Positions 8,708 through 18,354 are shown, counted from the stretch's first letter. The stretch: 64,000 nucleotides of DNA from Paenarthrobacter sp. JL.01a (GCF_025452095.1 NZ_CP104877.1:2914001-2978000), one strand, 5' to 3'. Translations and numbers: made by a program. The notes: generated by a model from the sequence alone, not told the origin.

Positions 8708-10414
8708 TCAGCTGCCCAACAGCGAACGGTGCGCTTCCCGCCGTCGTGCTTGTTCTTCCGGGTCCGGAACCGGCAAGGAGGCAATCAGCCGCTTGGTGTA
8801 ATCGTGCTGCGGCGAGCCCATCACCTGATTGCCGATCCCTTGCTCCACCAAATGCCCCTTGTAGAGGACACCTACCCAGTGGGACAACATGTCCACCACC
8901 GCGAGGTCGTGGCTGATGAACAGGGCCGCGAAGCCGAACTGTTCCTGGATGTCTTTGAACAGGTCCAGGACTTTCGCCTGCACCGATACATCCAGCGCCG
9001 ATGTCGGCTCGTCGGCGATGAGCAGCCGGGGGTTCAACGCCAGGGACCGTGCGAGGGAGGCCCGCTGACGCTGTCCGCCGGAGAGCTCGTGCGGGTACCG
9101 CTGCGCATACGACGCCGGCAACTGGACTGATTCGAGCAGCTCGCCGACCTTCTTCCTCGCCTCAGCCGCGCTCGGCTTGGTGTGGATAATGAGCGGCTCG
9201 GCGACGCATTCCCCGATGGTCAGATGCGGGTTGAAGGACGCTGCCGGATCCTGGAAGACGAAGCCGATCTCCTTGCGCAAGGGCCGGAAAGAGCGTTCCT
9301 TGAAGTCGAGCATCTCGTAGCCCAGGACCTTGAGGCTTCCCCCGGTCGTACGGTTCAAGCCGGCAATGGCCCGTCCGATGGTGGACTTGCCAGAGCCCGA
9401 TTCCCCAACCAGGCCAAAGACCTCGTTCTCCGAAATGGTGAAACTCACGTTGTCCACGGCCTTGAATCCGTGGCTGCCGAAACGGCCCGGGTATTCGATG
9501 GTGAGATTCCTGGCTTCCACCAACACTTTGCCGTCCTGGTGCAACCTTCCGCGGGCACCTTCAGAAGCAGAGTGGCGGCCCAGGTGTGGCACTGCTGCGA
9601 GGAGCTTGCGTGTGTACTCCTGGCGCGGTTCGGCGAAGAGGACCTTGGCAGGGGCTTCTTCCACCACGTCGCCCTGGTACATCACCACCACCCTGTCCGC
9701 GAGGTCGGCCACCACGCCCATGTTGTGGGTGATGAGCACGATCGAGGTGCCGTAGTTGTCCCTGAGTTCCCGCAGCAGCTGGAGGATCTCAGCCTGAACC
9801 GTGACGTCAAGGGCGGTGGTGGGCTCGTCGGCCACGATCAGGCCCGGATCCAGGGCGAGCGCGGCAGCAATGACCACGCGTTGTTTCTGGCCACCGGAGA
9901 ACTGATGCGGGTAGTAGTTGACCCGGGTTTCGGGGTCGGGGATGCCCACTTTGCGAAGAGCTTCGGTGGCCCGCTGTTTTGCTTCCTTGGCGGAAATCCG
10001 ACGACCATCGCTGGCGTGGGCCCTGATGCCTTCGGCAATCTGCCAGCCAACGGTGAAAACGGGGTTCAATGCGGTGGACGGTTCCTGGAAGACCATGGCG
10101 ACGTCACGGCCGCGAATGGAGCGCAGCATTGACTTACTGACGCTGATCACGTTGTTTCCCTTGATCACCACGGCACCGGAGCTGATGGCTGTTTCCGGGA
10201 GCAAGCCGAGTATGGTCTTTGCCGTGACCGTCTTGCCGGAACCGGACTCCCCCACGATTGCAACTACCTCGCCGGGGTTCACCTCCAGGCTCACGTCCTT
10301 GACGGCGTGGACATCTCCGCCGTCCGTGGCGAAGGTGACCTGGAGCCGGTCGATGGTGAGGACCGGCTGCCCTGTGGGGGCCTGGTCCGAAACATGTCCA
10401 AGGTTGGTGGTCAT
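8708..10414 (-). CDS. Peptide ABC transporter, fused double ATP-binding protein (DppD-DppF)
   Basis: A 568-residue protein with two complete ABC ATPase domains in tandem. Domain 1 has Walker A GESGSGKT, signature FSGGQKQR and Walker B LIVADEPT; domain 2 has GESGSGKS, LSGGQRQR and LLIADEPT. Each also carries the C-terminal extension typical of oligopeptide/dipeptide importers. In many bacteria these are two genes (dppD and dppF); here they are one polypeptide, so the pair can only assemble one-to-one. The start overlaps the permease stop (ATGA). It works with the two permeases and the binding lipoprotein upstream to import short peptides or similar substrates. Confidence 0.95.
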   Translation of the reverse strand: MTTNLGHVSDQAPTGQPVLTIDRLQVTFATDGGDVHAVKDVSLEVNPGEVVAIVGESGSGKTVTAKTILGLLPETAISSGAVVIKGNNVISVSKSMLRSIRGRDVAMVFQEPSTALNPVFTVGWQIAEGIRAHASDGRRISAKEAKQRATEALRKVGIPDPETRVNYYPHQFSGGQKQRVVIAAALALDPGLIVADEPTTALDVTVQAEILQLLRELRDNYGTSIVLITHNMGVVADLADRVVVMYQGDVVEEAPAKVLFAEPRQEYTRKLLAAVPHLGRHSASEGARGRLHQDGKVLVEARNLTIEYPGRFGSHGFKAVDNVSFTISENEVFGLVGESGSGKSTIGRAIAGLNRTTGGSLKVLGYEMLDFKERSFRPLRKEIGFVFQDPAASFNPHLTIGECVAEPLIIHTKPSAAEARKKVGELLESVQLPASYAQRYPHELSGGQRQRASLARSLALNPRLLIADEPTSALDVSVQAKVLDLFKDIQEQFGFAALFISHDLAVVDMLSHWVGVLYKGHLVEQGIGNQVMGSPQHDYTKRLIASLPVPDPEEQARRREAHRSLLGS

Positions 10415-11418
10415 GGCTTACCTGCCTCTGCCGGTGCGGCCGGCGTTCCTGGTGATGCCGGAGTGCCAGCGGCTCCGCCTGCACGCTTGCGTCCGCGGAT
10501 CCGGGGGTCGTTAAGGTCATTGATGCTCTCGCCTACCAGCGTGAGACCCAGGACCGTGAGTACTATCGCGATACCGGGGAAGACGCCGGTCCACCAGATA
10601 CCCGAGGACGTGTCTGCCAGCGCTTTGTTGAGGTCGAAACCCCATTCCGCGGCAGAGGTGGGCTCGATGCCGAAGCCCAGGAAGCCCAGGCCTGCCAGCG
10701 TGAGGATCGCTTCAGAGGCATTGAGGGTGAACATGAGCGGCAGGGTCCGGGTCGCGTTCTTGAAAATGTGGCGGGCAATGATGCGCATGCTGGATGCGCC
10801 AAGCACCTTGGCCGATTCAACGAACGGCTCCGCCTTGAGCCGGATGGTCTCAGCGCGGATCACCCGGAAGTATTGCGGCACGAAGACCACGGTGATGGAG
10901 AACGCACAGGCGAAAATTCCGCCCCAGAAGCTGGATTGTCCGCGGCTGATGACAATGGAGATAACAATCGCCAGGAGCAGGGTGGGGAAGGCATAGATGG
11001 CGTCCGCCACTACAACGAGGATCCGGTCGAGCCATCCGCCGAAGTACCCGCTGAGCAGGCCCAGGGCCACGCCGAGGAACAAAGACATCGCAACGGAGAC
11101 CACAATGACGGTCACCGCGGTCTGGGAACCCCAGATAACCCGCGACAGGACGTCGTAGCCGCCGACGGTGGTGCCGAGCAGATGCTTGCCGCCGGGCGGT
11201 TCCTGTGTGGGGAAGGATCCTGAGGCGTCGCTGAGCTGGGAATAGCCGTAAGGTGCCAGCAATGGCGCAAAGATGCTCGTAAGAATGAACAGTCCGCTCA
11301 GGACGACGCCCACAATCAGCATGCCCCGCTGGAGGCCGACGCTTTTCCTCAGGTGTGAGATCACCGGGAGCCGCAAGAACAGCGGCTGCTTGGGCGCGGT
11401 GAGTGTTGGGGTGCTCAT
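10411..11418 (-). CDS. Peptide ABC transporter permease, DppC type
   Basis: A 335-residue inner-membrane permease. An N-terminal OppC_N-like segment with a membrane helix (MLIVGVVLSGLFIL) is followed by a large external loop and the BPD_transp_1 domain with five further helices. The EAA-type loop that docks with the ATPase is visible around RAETIRLKAEPFVESAKVLG. The C-terminus is a low-complexity Gly/Ala/Pro tail. The gene sits two bases after dppB and overlaps dppDF by four bases, so the three are translationally linked. Confidence 0.94.
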   Translation of the reverse strand: MSTPTLTAPKQPLFLRLPVISHLRKSVGLQRGMLIVGVVLSGLFILTSIFAPLLAPYGYSQLSDASGSFPTQEPPGGKHLLGTTVGGYDVLSRVIWGSQTAVTVIVVSVAMSLFLGVALGLLSGYFGGWLDRILVVVADAIYAFPTLLLAIVISIVISRGQSSFWGGIFACAFSITVVFVPQYFRVIRAETIRLKAEPFVESAKVLGASSMRIIARHIFKNATRTLPLMFTLNASEAILTLAGLGFLGFGIEPTSAAEWGFDLNKALADTSSGIWWTGVFPGIAIVLTVLGLTLVGESINDLNDPRIRGRKRAGGAAGTPASPGTPAAPAEAGKP

Positions 11419-11420
11419 GG

Positions 11421-12512
11421 TCAGTACCTCACTCGGGGGTCAATGAGCGCGGCGATGATGTCCACGATGAAGTTGGTGACGGCCACGATGATGGCCAGCA
11501 GGACCACGATGCCCTGCACGGCGACGAAGTCGCGGGCGTTGAGGTACTGCACCATCTGGTAGCCGAGTCCCTTCCACTCGAAGGTTGTCTCGGTCAGCAC
11601 AGCGCCACCGAGCATCAGCGCGATCTGCAGGCCCATGACCGTGATGACGGGGATGAGTGCCGGCTTGTAGGCGTGCTTGGTAACGAGTCGGAACTCGCTC
11701 ACGCCCCTGGACCTGCCGGCCTCGACGTAGTCCTTGCCGAGGGTACCGATGACATTGGTCCGGACCAGGCGCAGGAACACACCTGCCGTGAGGAGGCCCA
11801 GGGTCGCTGCGGGAAGGATGGCATGGGACACGATGTCGCCGAAAGCGGTCATGTTGCCGCTGCGCAGGGCGTCCAGCCAGTAGATGCCCGACGGCGCTGC
11901 CAGGCTGCCCATGGCCAGTTCAGTCCGAGTGGACGCCCGGCCGGCGACAGGCAGCCAACCCAGCCAGGTGGAGAAGGTGAGCTTCAGCAGGAGGCCCGAG
12001 AAGAACGGCGGGGTGGCGTAGCAAAGGATGGCAAAGAAACGCAGCGATGCATCCGCAGCTTTGTCGCGGCGGTAAGCGGCGATGAGGCCCAGCGGGATAC
12101 CCACCATGAGGGCCACGACGACGGCGTTGAGGCTCAGTTCCAGGGTGGCCGCACCAAAGGTGGTGAAGACTTCGGTCACAGGCCGTCGGTCCGTAATGGT
12201 GGTGCCGAAGTTACCGGTGATCAGCTGGCCAAGATATTCGAAATACTGCACCAGCACCGGCCGGTCATAACCGGCGTCGTGGATTCTTTGGGCCAGGACA
12301 TCCGGGGGAAGCCGGCCGCCTTGTGCCGCCGTGATGGGGTCGCCGATGACCCTCATCAGGAAGAACACAAGCGTGACCAGGATGAAGACGGTGGGGATGA
12401 TCAGGAAGAACCTGATCACGATGTACCTGCCGAGGCCTCCCCCGCCTTTGCTTTTGCTCTTGGGAGCAAGTATCCCGGGCTCAGCCTCGGGTACTTCTAT
12501 AACTGTTGTCAT
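11421..12512 (-). CDS. Peptide ABC transporter permease, DppB type
   Basis: A 363-residue permease. After a ~25-residue charged cytoplasmic tail there is the DppB-type first helix (YIVIRFFLIIPTVFILVTL), the external region with PITAAQGGRLPPDVL, and a BPD_transp_1 domain of five helices containing the EAA loop DYVEAGRSRGVSEFRLVTKH. It pairs with DppC to form the translocation path. It is the second gene of the operon, 141 bases below the binding-protein gene, with an intercistronic hairpin between them. Confidence 0.94.
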   Translation of the reverse strand: MTTVIEVPEAEPGILAPKSKSKGGGGLGRYIVIRFFLIIPTVFILVTLVFFLMRVIGDPITAAQGGRLPPDVLAQRIHDAGYDRPVLVQYFEYLGQLITGNFGTTITDRRPVTEVFTTFGAATLELSLNAVVVALMVGIPLGLIAAYRRDKAADASLRFFAILCYATPPFFSGLLLKLTFSTWLGWLPVAGRASTRTELAMGSLAAPSGIYWLDALRSGNMTAFGDIVSHAILPAATLGLLTAGVFLRLVRTNVIGTLGKDYVEAGRSRGVSEFRLVTKHAYKPALIPVITVMGLQIALMLGGAVLTETTFEWKGLGYQMVQYLNARDFVAVQGIVVLLAIIVAVTNFIVDIIAALIDPRVRY

Positions 12513-12585
12513 TGTTACCTGTATTTCCTGCCCATGGGTTGCGCGGGCTTGGCTGATGTGCGCCGGCCACGATGGTGGTCAGCAA

Positions 12586-12620
12586 GGGAGGCGGGACACT
12601 GGATCAGTGGCCCGCCTCCC
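12586..12620 (-). terminator. Intercistronic hairpin between binding-protein gene and dppB
   Basis: A 10-bp perfect stem (GGGAGGCGGG with CCCGCCTCCC) encloses, after a one-base mismatch, a second stem CACTG/CAGTG around a GAT loop. There is no T-run on the transcribed strand. Such hairpins after abundant ABC binding-protein genes commonly cause partial termination or protect the upstream mRNA, giving more binding protein than permease. That role is inference. Confidence 0.6.
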
Positions 12621-12653
12621 CCATCGCAGAGTCCGTGGTTACGTGGACATCTG

Positions 12654-14282
12654 TTACTTGGACACTGTCCCGAGACGGAACTTGAAGGACGGGTCCAGCG
12701 TCTTGTCGACGCCGTTCACGCCGCTTCCGACGACGGCCACCTGGGCGCCCTGGAGCAGGGGCAAGGTGGAGATGTCCTTTGCCAGCGCGTTCTGGACGTC
12801 CTTGATGTCCGATTCACGCTTGGTCTTGTCGGCTTCGGTCAGCTGCTTGGAGATGAGGTCGTTGACCGTCGGGTTGTTGTAGTGGTTCTTGAGGAAGCCG
12901 CCCTCGGGGAAGAAAGGTGTGAGGTAGTTGTCGGCATCGCTGAAGTCCGGGAACCAACCAAACTGGAACACCGGGTACTCGTCCGCACGGCTTGCCTTGC
13001 TGTAGGTAACCCATTCGGTGGACTGCAGGTTGACCGTGAAGAGACCGGACTTTTCCAGCTGCTCTTTGATCATGGCGTACTCGTCACCGGAGGATCCGCC
13101 GTAGTGGTCCGGGTTGTACTGCAGGTTCAGGGCAACCTTGTCAGTGATTCCGGCATCAGAGAGAACCTTCTTGGCCTTGTCCGCGCTCGGCTTGCCGGCA
13201 TCACCGTAGGCGTCCTTGAAGGACTCGTTGGCTCCGAGGAATCCGTTGGGGACGTTGGAGTACAGGGGCAGGTAAGTGCCCTTGTACACCTGGTCGGCGA
13301 TCGCCTGGCGATCGACGAGGTTGGCCACGGCCTGGCGGACCGCCAGCGCCTTGGCCGGGTCCGCGCCCGCGGCCTTGGTTCCAAAGGGCATGGTGTCAAA
13401 GTTGAAGGTGATGTAGCGGATCTCGCCACCGGGACCGGTCAGCACCTTGACTTTGGAATCCTTGCGGAGGTCATCGATGTCCGTGGCGCTCAGGCTGCGG
13501 AATGCGACGTCGATGGCGCCCTGCTGGATTTCGAGCTTGAGGTTGGTGGGGCTGGCGTAGTACTTGATGGTGGCTGCATCGTTGGCAGGCTTGCCCAGGA
13601 CGCCCTTGTAATCGGCGAAAGCCTTAAAGCTGATGAGCTCGTTCTTCTTGTAGCTGTCAATGGTGTACTGGCCGTAGAAAGCGTTCGCCTTGATGATCTC
13701 GTCATCGGAAAGGATCTTGTCTGCCGGGAAGACCTCGTCATCGACGATCGGGGCGGCAGGGCTGCTGAGGATCTGGCTGAACGTCTGGTCGTTGGCGTTC
13801 TTGAGCTTGAACACCACGGTGGTCGCATCGGGGGCGCTGACGCTATCGATGTTCGTCAGCAGGGATGCCGGCCCGGCGGGGTCGTTAATGGCCACCTGGC
13901 GGTCAAAGGAGAACTTCACGTCCTTGGAATCCAGGGTGTGGCCGTTGGCCCACTTGAGCCCCGGCTTGAGCTTGACCGTGTATTCCGACGGTGCCGTAAA
14001 GGACGACGATTCGGCGAGGTCCGGTACCGGTTCCGCGCTGCCGGGCTTGGAGTTGAGGAGGAAGGAGTAGATCTGGTTCATCACCATGAATGAACCGTTG
14101 TCGTAGGAGCCTGCCGGGTCCAATGACGTGACCTTGTCCGTTGTGCCGTAGGCAACGGGGCCTGCGGCAGCCGGGGCGGATGAGGATCCGCCGCCGGAGG
14201 GGCCCGTACATGCCGTCAAGGCGAGTGCGGAGATGCCCGCCAGCGCGATAGCGCCATGCAGGGCCTTCTTGTTCAGTGCCAT
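12654..14282 (-). CDS. Peptide ABC transporter substrate-binding lipoprotein (family 5)
   Basis: A 542-residue extracytoplasmic binding protein. The N-terminus is a lipoprotein signal (basic start, hydrophobic stretch GAIALAGISALAL, lipobox LTAC), followed by a Gly/Ser linker. Family 5 features include TDKVTSLDPAGSYDNGSF, the EYTVKLKPGLKWANGHTLDSKDVKFSFDR block split around residues 95-130, and the closing LPLLQGAQVAVVG region. It captures peptides or related solutes and delivers them to the DppB/DppC channel. The ATG at 14282 gives the correct signal peptide. First gene of its operon. Confidence 0.95.
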   Translation of the reverse strand: MALNKKALHGAIALAGISALALTACTGPSGGGSSSAPAAAGPVAYGTTDKVTSLDPAGSYDNGSFMVMNQIYSFLLNSKPGSAEPVPDLAESSSFTAPSEYTVKLKPGLKWANGHTLDSKDVKFSFDRQVAINDPAGPASLLTNIDSVSAPDATTVVFKLKNANDQTFSQILSSPAAPIVDDEVFPADKILSDDEIIKANAFYGQYTIDSYKKNELISFKAFADYKGVLGKPANDAATIKYYASPTNLKLEIQQGAIDVAFRSLSATDIDDLRKDSKVKVLTGPGGEIRYITFNFDTMPFGTKAAGADPAKALAVRQAVANLVDRQAIADQVYKGTYLPLYSNVPNGFLGANESFKDAYGDAGKPSADKAKKVLSDAGITDKVALNLQYNPDHYGGSSGDEYAMIKEQLEKSGLFTVNLQSTEWVTYSKASRADEYPVFQFGWFPDFSDADNYLTPFFPEGGFLKNHYNNPTVNDLISKQLTEADKTKRESDIKDVQNALAKDISTLPLLQGAQVAVVGSGVNGVDKTLDPSFKFRLGTVSK

Positions 14283-14310
14283 CTGGTGAACCTTCTGTTC
14301 GATGGATTAG

Positions 14311-14343
14311 GTGCTCCGCCGTGGGATATTTGTGACGGAGCAC
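14311..14343 (-). promoter_or_regulatory. Inverted repeat in the leader of the peptide-transporter operon
   Basis: Eight-bp perfect arms GTGCTCCG and CGGAGCAC, separated by 17 bases, lie 28-61 bases upstream of the binding-protein ATG. The repeat could be an operator or a leader hairpin. No clear -10/-35 pair is seen beside it. Confidence 0.35.
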
Positions 14344-14528
14344 ACTCTTAGTGCCTCGATTCAACCAGACTTCGAAGCCCCCGAACCCCCAAATTTCTGA
14401 TTTGAGACACAAAATTTACTTTCCAGTAGCTTCCCCCGGGAAGTACGGAGCATTGCCGGACAGGTGCGTCGGGAATATGGTGTATTCCGGGTGCTCAACC
14501 GCTGGAACACACTTCGAAAGTCAGGCTC

Positions 14529-15356
14529 ATGGACAAGGCAGCTCTGTGTGTGGGGATCAATAAATTCAAGTACCTTCCACAGTCCAGCTGGCTCCAAGGC
14601 TGCGTGAACGACGCCGAAGACCTGGCAGCCTTGCTCGGCGACAGCTACGGTTTCCCGGCATCGCAGATCACCGTGTTGAGGGATGCCAAGGCCACCAAGA
14701 AAGCTGTTCTGGCCGAGCTCAACTCCCTGGTGGACGCAGCTGTTGCCGGCACTGTGCAACAACTCGTCTTCACCTTCTCAAGCCACGGCACGCAGATTCC
14801 CGACACCAACGGGGACGAAGAGGACAGCCTTGATGAGGCGTTCGCGTGCTACGACATCAACAGTTCAGGTGACGCCTGGGACGCCGGCACGGTCATTTCC
14901 GACGACGAACTTGCCGCAGTTTTCGGCCGCCTTCCCGATGGCGTCCTGATGGAGGTGGTGCTTGATACTTGCCACAGCGGCACGGGCTTGAAGTCGCTGG
15001 ACCTGATTCCCGGGCGCCGTCCCCGCTTCCTCCCGGCGCCGACACCACGTGCGGTCATGGCCCATGACGACCTGGAAACGCGGACTTTGCGGGATTTGAT
15101 GAAAACGGCAAAGTTGTCGACGCCCGTCCTCATGGCCGCTTGCAGATCCGACCAAACCGCGGCCGATGCCCTGATGGATGGCCGCTACAACGGGGCTTTC
15201 ACCTTCAACCTGGTCAAGAACCTGCGCAGTGATGGAACCTTGGCCCGCGCCGATTTGCTCAAGCAGGTCAGCAAGGGACTCAAAGCCGGCGGCTTCGACC
15301 AGGTAGCGCAGCTGGAGGCGTCAAGGACTGCCCGCAAAGCTGCATGGGGAACCTGA
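14529..15356 (+). CDS. Caspase-family (metacaspase/orthocaspase-like) cysteine protease
   Basis: A 275-residue protein made almost only of a C14 caspase-like domain. The N-terminal strand DKAALCVGINKF and the CVNDAEDLAALL segment are typical. The catalytic histidine is His86 in FSSHGTQ and the nucleophile is Cys148 in LDTCHSG. A p10-like part follows (LMAACRSDQTAADAL, then GAFTFNLVKNL). The acidic loop DTNGDEEDSLDEAF matches metacaspase substrate/calcium loops. There is no signal peptide or extra effector domain. Metacaspases cut after Arg/Lys; the target is unknown. It faces a zinc peptidase gene 10 bases away. The ribosome binding site is weak. Confidence 0.9.
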   Translation: MDKAALCVGINKFKYLPQSSWLQGCVNDAEDLAALLGDSYGFPASQITVLRDAKATKKAVLAELNSLVDAAVAGTVQQLVFTFSSHGTQIPDTNGDEEDSLDEAFACYDINSSGDAWDAGTVISDDELAAVFGRLPDGVLMEVVLDTCHSGTGLKSLDLIPGRRPRFLPAPTPRAVMAHDDLETRTLRDLMKTAKLSTPVLMAACRSDQTAADALMDGRYNGAFTFNLVKNLRSDGTLARADLLKQVSKGLKAGGFDQVAQLEASRTARKAAWGT

Positions 15357-15366
15357 AAACCAGCGG

Positions 15367-16998
15367 CTAATCGCCGGTGCCGTGGAACTTGTCCCGCACC
15401 CCTGACGAGGCAGCTTCTTCGGCTTCGTGGTGTTCGTCCGAACCGAACAGCTGGCCCTGGCGGTCCCTGTCCATCACTGGCTTGAGCGCGGCGTAGACCA
15501 GGCGGCCACCGGCGTCGAACCTCAACAGTCCTCCCCCGCGCACGTCGATGTAGTCCCTCCCGGTCTTGACCCCGAGGCGCACATACGCTTCCCTCCGGCT
15601 CATCCGGACAGTCTGGATGAAGGAAGCCCCGATCTCGGAAATGATGAACCCGTCCGGTGAGACACGCTCGGAGGTTCGGACCCGGGTTGAGCTCAGTGGC
15701 GTGCGCCGCTCCAACCGGGCCGCTTCCAGGAGCCGGGGGTTCTCCCAGACGAAGCGCTGCACTTCCTGGGGGTCTGATCCGAGGGCCGAGAGGCGGATGG
15801 GATATCGGAGTCCTTGGTAGTAGTCCACGCCGCTGATGTTGTTCAGTGAGACCCGGCGGATGCCAATGGCGGAAAATTCCTCCTGGAGCGCTTCACGGTA
15901 GCCGTGGACGTCATCGGGCACCATGTCGAGGTCGGCAGCGATGATGCCGCGCAGGAGATCACGCCACGAAACATCCACCGGCGGCATGTAGGACAGTCCG
16001 CGGATCACCATCCTGAGGATCCTGGTAGCCACGATCGAGCCCGACTCGGCCAGCTGCTGCAAACTGCGGCCTTCCCCGTAACGGGCGTTCCGTTCGGACC
16101 ATAGGCGTTGGACCGAGCGGAGCACTGCACCTACCACCACGGCACCGCGCGCGTGGGGCTCAGGCAACACTTGCCATCCTGCGGGCACTGCCCCGACGAA
16201 CGGTTCGCGCAACGGCCCGCGGGCAAAGAGGTCCCGGGCGAAGTCGAAGAGGGAGCGCATGAGGACGGAGTCATCGGTGGGCTGTGCTGGCCCCAACCCC
16301 TCGGCTGCGGCTTCGAGTTGGCGGTAGACCACATCCTTGGAGGAGAACACGGAGAGGATGGCCACGAGGTCGGCCAGTGCCTCGTGCATTGCCAGTTGTT
16401 CCATGGTGGCCATCTGGTCCGCCCACGCCGGCCGGTATCCATCCAGGATCGCGTGGGTCACCTCATGGGCAACGATGTCACGGTACAAGGCCGTGGGAAC
16501 CTTGTACCCCATACGGTCCACCGAACCGAAGCGGATGATGTTGGTTCCGCGCTCGTAGCCGGTATCGGTGGCCGTCACGAGGTCGCGGGCTTTGAGCACC
16601 ACCCGCCCCTCGGGATTCCACGGCATGCGCCTGCCGAGCGTGGATTCAAAGATGTCCAAGGTGCTCATGGCCACGCCGTAAACGTGCTGGGCCAGGAAAC
16701 GGGTGTCGTCCAGGAGTTCGCGCAGGCCGGCAGGTGGTGGCTCGGAAATCAACCGCCAGGGATCGCCCTGCTGCGTCAGGGTTACAGGCGAGACAGTGGT
16801 CCCCCGCCATTTCCGGATGTGGATCGCATAGCGGTGGCCGGTAGGACCGCGCCGCAACCGTTCAACGGGAATGCGGACCTGCGCCGTTAGGGGTGGCCCA
16901 CCGCCTGCGCCGATTGGACCCTCGGCGAGGATCGTCACCGAGACCATTTGCCCGGCTTTGATATCTCCCGGGCCCTTCTTTGGAAATGCCACAGTCAT
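15367..16998 (-). CDS. Predicted thermolysin-like (gluzincin) zinc metallopeptidase
   Basis: A 543-residue protein. His178-Glu179-x-x-His182 (HEVTH) begins the zinc motif, and Glu206 in HEALADL is positioned like the third zinc ligand of M4 peptidases (thermolysin NEAxSD). The stretch GTNIIRFGSVDRMGYKVPT before it also resembles the M4 fold. No signal peptide is obvious, so the protein may be cytoplasmic, unlike classical secreted thermolysins. An upstream GTG at 17022 is the alternative start; 16998 was chosen because GGGGTGG lies just before it. The gene follows mnmA by about 87 bases on the same strand and converges with the caspase gene. Substrate unknown. Confidence 0.82.
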   Translation of the reverse strand: MTVAFPKKGPGDIKAGQMVSVTILAEGPIGAGGGPPLTAQVRIPVERLRRGPTGHRYAIHIRKWRGTTVSPVTLTQQGDPWRLISEPPPAGLRELLDDTRFLAQHVYGVAMSTLDIFESTLGRRMPWNPEGRVVLKARDLVTATDTGYERGTNIIRFGSVDRMGYKVPTALYRDIVAHEVTHAILDGYRPAWADQMATMEQLAMHEALADLVAILSVFSSKDVVYRQLEAAAEGLGPAQPTDDSVLMRSLFDFARDLFARGPLREPFVGAVPAGWQVLPEPHARGAVVVGAVLRSVQRLWSERNARYGEGRSLQQLAESGSIVATRILRMVIRGLSYMPPVDVSWRDLLRGIIAADLDMVPDDVHGYREALQEEFSAIGIRRVSLNNISGVDYYQGLRYPIRLSALGSDPQEVQRFVWENPRLLEAARLERRTPLSSTRVRTSERVSPDGFIISEIGASFIQTVRMSRREAYVRLGVKTGRDYIDVRGGGLLRFDAGGRLVYAALKPVMDRDRQGQLFGSDEHHEAEEAASSGVRDKFHGTGD

Positions 16999-17085
16999 CG
17001 CCACCCCGAGTGCGGACCCCACACACCGCAGCGGAAGCGCTGCTTAGCCCAGTATGGAGGTGGCTGATGACGGAGGCAATGGCTC

Positions 17086-18225
17086 CTAGAGGGCTACCCG
17101 CTGAAGTGAGCGCGCGGCGTCGATGGTTGCCTGTCCCAAAACCCGGCTGCCCTGGTAGAGGACGACGGTCTGGCCGGGGGCCACACCGCGCAACGGATCC
17201 TTCAAAGTAACCACCAGCTGTGCCCGTTCCACGCCGGACTCGTCCTCGACCGCTTCGACGCGGGCGACTGCCGGCACGGGATCGCCGTGGGCACGGACCT
17301 GGGCGTAGCAATCGAATTCTTCACCCGTGGCAACTTCGGAGATGGGCAGGCCGGCCCAGGAAACCTTGATGCCGCGGATCTCATCGATCGCCAGGAGGGC
17401 TTCCGGACCCACAACAACCTTGTTTTCCTTGGGACGGATTTCAAGGACGAACCGGGGCTTGCCATCGGCGGCAGGGGTTCCCAACTTCAAGCCACGCCGC
17501 TGCCCCACAGTGAACGCGTTGGCACCCGGGTGCTCGCCGACCTTGGCTCCGGTCTCGTCGACGATGTCGCCGGTGGTCATCTCGATCTTTTCGGCCAGCC
17601 AGCCGCGGGTGTCGCCGTCGGAAATGAAGCAGATGTCGTGGCTGTCGGGCTTGTTCGCCACTGACAGGCCACGCCGCTCGGCCTCTGCGCGGACCTCGGC
17701 CTTGGAAGGGGTGTCCGCCAGCGGGAACATGGAGTGCTTGAGCTGCTCGTGGGTCAGCACGCCCAGGACGTAGCTCTGGTCCTTCGCCCAGTCGGCAGCG
17801 CGGTGGAGTTCACGGTTGCCGTCGGCGTCTTCGATTACCTTGGCGTAGTGGCCCGTGCAGACGGCGTCGAAGCCAAGCGCGATCGCCTTTTCAAGCAAGG
17901 CGGCGAACTTGATGCGCTCGTTGCATCGCATGCAGGGGTTGGGTGTGCGTCCGGCGGCGTATTCGTCGATGAAGTCCTGGACGACGTCTTCCTTGAAGCG
18001 CTCGGAAAAGTCCCAGACGTAGTAGGGAATTCCGAGAACATCGCAGGCACGCCATGCATCACGGGAGTCCTCGATGGTGCAGCAACCGCGGCTTCCGGTG
18101 CGCAGGGTGCCCGGCATGCGGGACAACGCGAGGTGGACCCCCACGACGTCGTGCCCGGCCTCGAGGGCCCGGGCGGCGGCAACGGCGGAGTCCACTCCGC
18201 CGCTCATTGCTGCAAGTACTCGCAT
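17086..18225 (-). CDS. mnmA: tRNA-specific 2-thiouridylase MnmA
   Basis: A 379-residue enzyme that activates U34 of Lys, Glu and Gln tRNAs with ATP and inserts sulfur passed from a cysteine desulfurase. The PP-loop SGGVDSA lies at residues 8-14. The catalytic cysteines are Cys101 in [10 protein letters not shown] and Cys199 in [10 protein letters not shown], the latter at the same number as in E. coli MnmA. The C-terminal beta-barrel region is complete. IscS, the likely sulfur donor, is encoded 1.4 kb away on the same strand. A 25-bp inverted repeat shared with the regulator-iscS promoter lies 123 bases upstream. AGAAAG precedes the ATG. Confidence 0.97.
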   Translation of the reverse strand: MRVLAAMSGGVDSAVAAARALEAGHDVVGVHLALSRMPGTLRTGSRGCCTIEDSRDAWRACDVLGIPYYVWDFSERFKEDVVQDFIDEYAAGRTPNPCMRCNERIKFAALLEKAIALGFDAVCTGHYAKVIEDADGNRELHRAADWAKDQSYVLGVLTHEQLKHSMFPLADTPSKAEVRAEAERRGLSVANKPDSHDICFISDGDTRGWLAEKIEMTTGDIVDETGAKVGEHPGANAFTVGQRRGLKLGTPAADGKPRFVLEIRPKENKVVVGPEALLAIDEIRGIKVSWAGLPISEVATGEEFDCYAQVRAHGDPVPAVARVEAVEDESGVERAQLVVTLKDPLRGVAPGQTVVLYQGSRVLGQATIDAARSLQRVAL

Positions 18226-18325
18226 GCTGGCTTTCTGTAGGAAGGGATTGGGCGTTCAACGGCTTCTGACGGCCGCGGTCGCCCATTCATTCTAGCGTGC
18301 GATACCACGTCCACCGGAAATCCCC

Positions 18326-18354
18326 TTGACGGACCCACCGGAGAATTCTAAAGT
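18326..18354 (+). promoter_or_regulatory. Predicted promoter of the ferredoxin-reductase-like gene
   Basis: TTGACG (18326-18331), a 17-base spacer and TAAAGT (18349-18354) fit a housekeeping promoter. The -10 box lies inside the left half of the 25-bp inverted repeat at 18348-18372, so a protein bound there would block RNA polymerase. The gene starts 30 bases further on. Confidence 0.6.

Noticed and set aside
11403..14093. An 896-codon open frame on the plus strand
   Set aside because: It is antisense to the peptide-transporter permease and binding-protein genes, which have clear family motifs; the frame has no recognisable domain.
17028..17043. Short hairpin between mnmA and the zinc peptidase as a terminator
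   Set aside because: Only a six-bp stem with no T-run; too weak to call.
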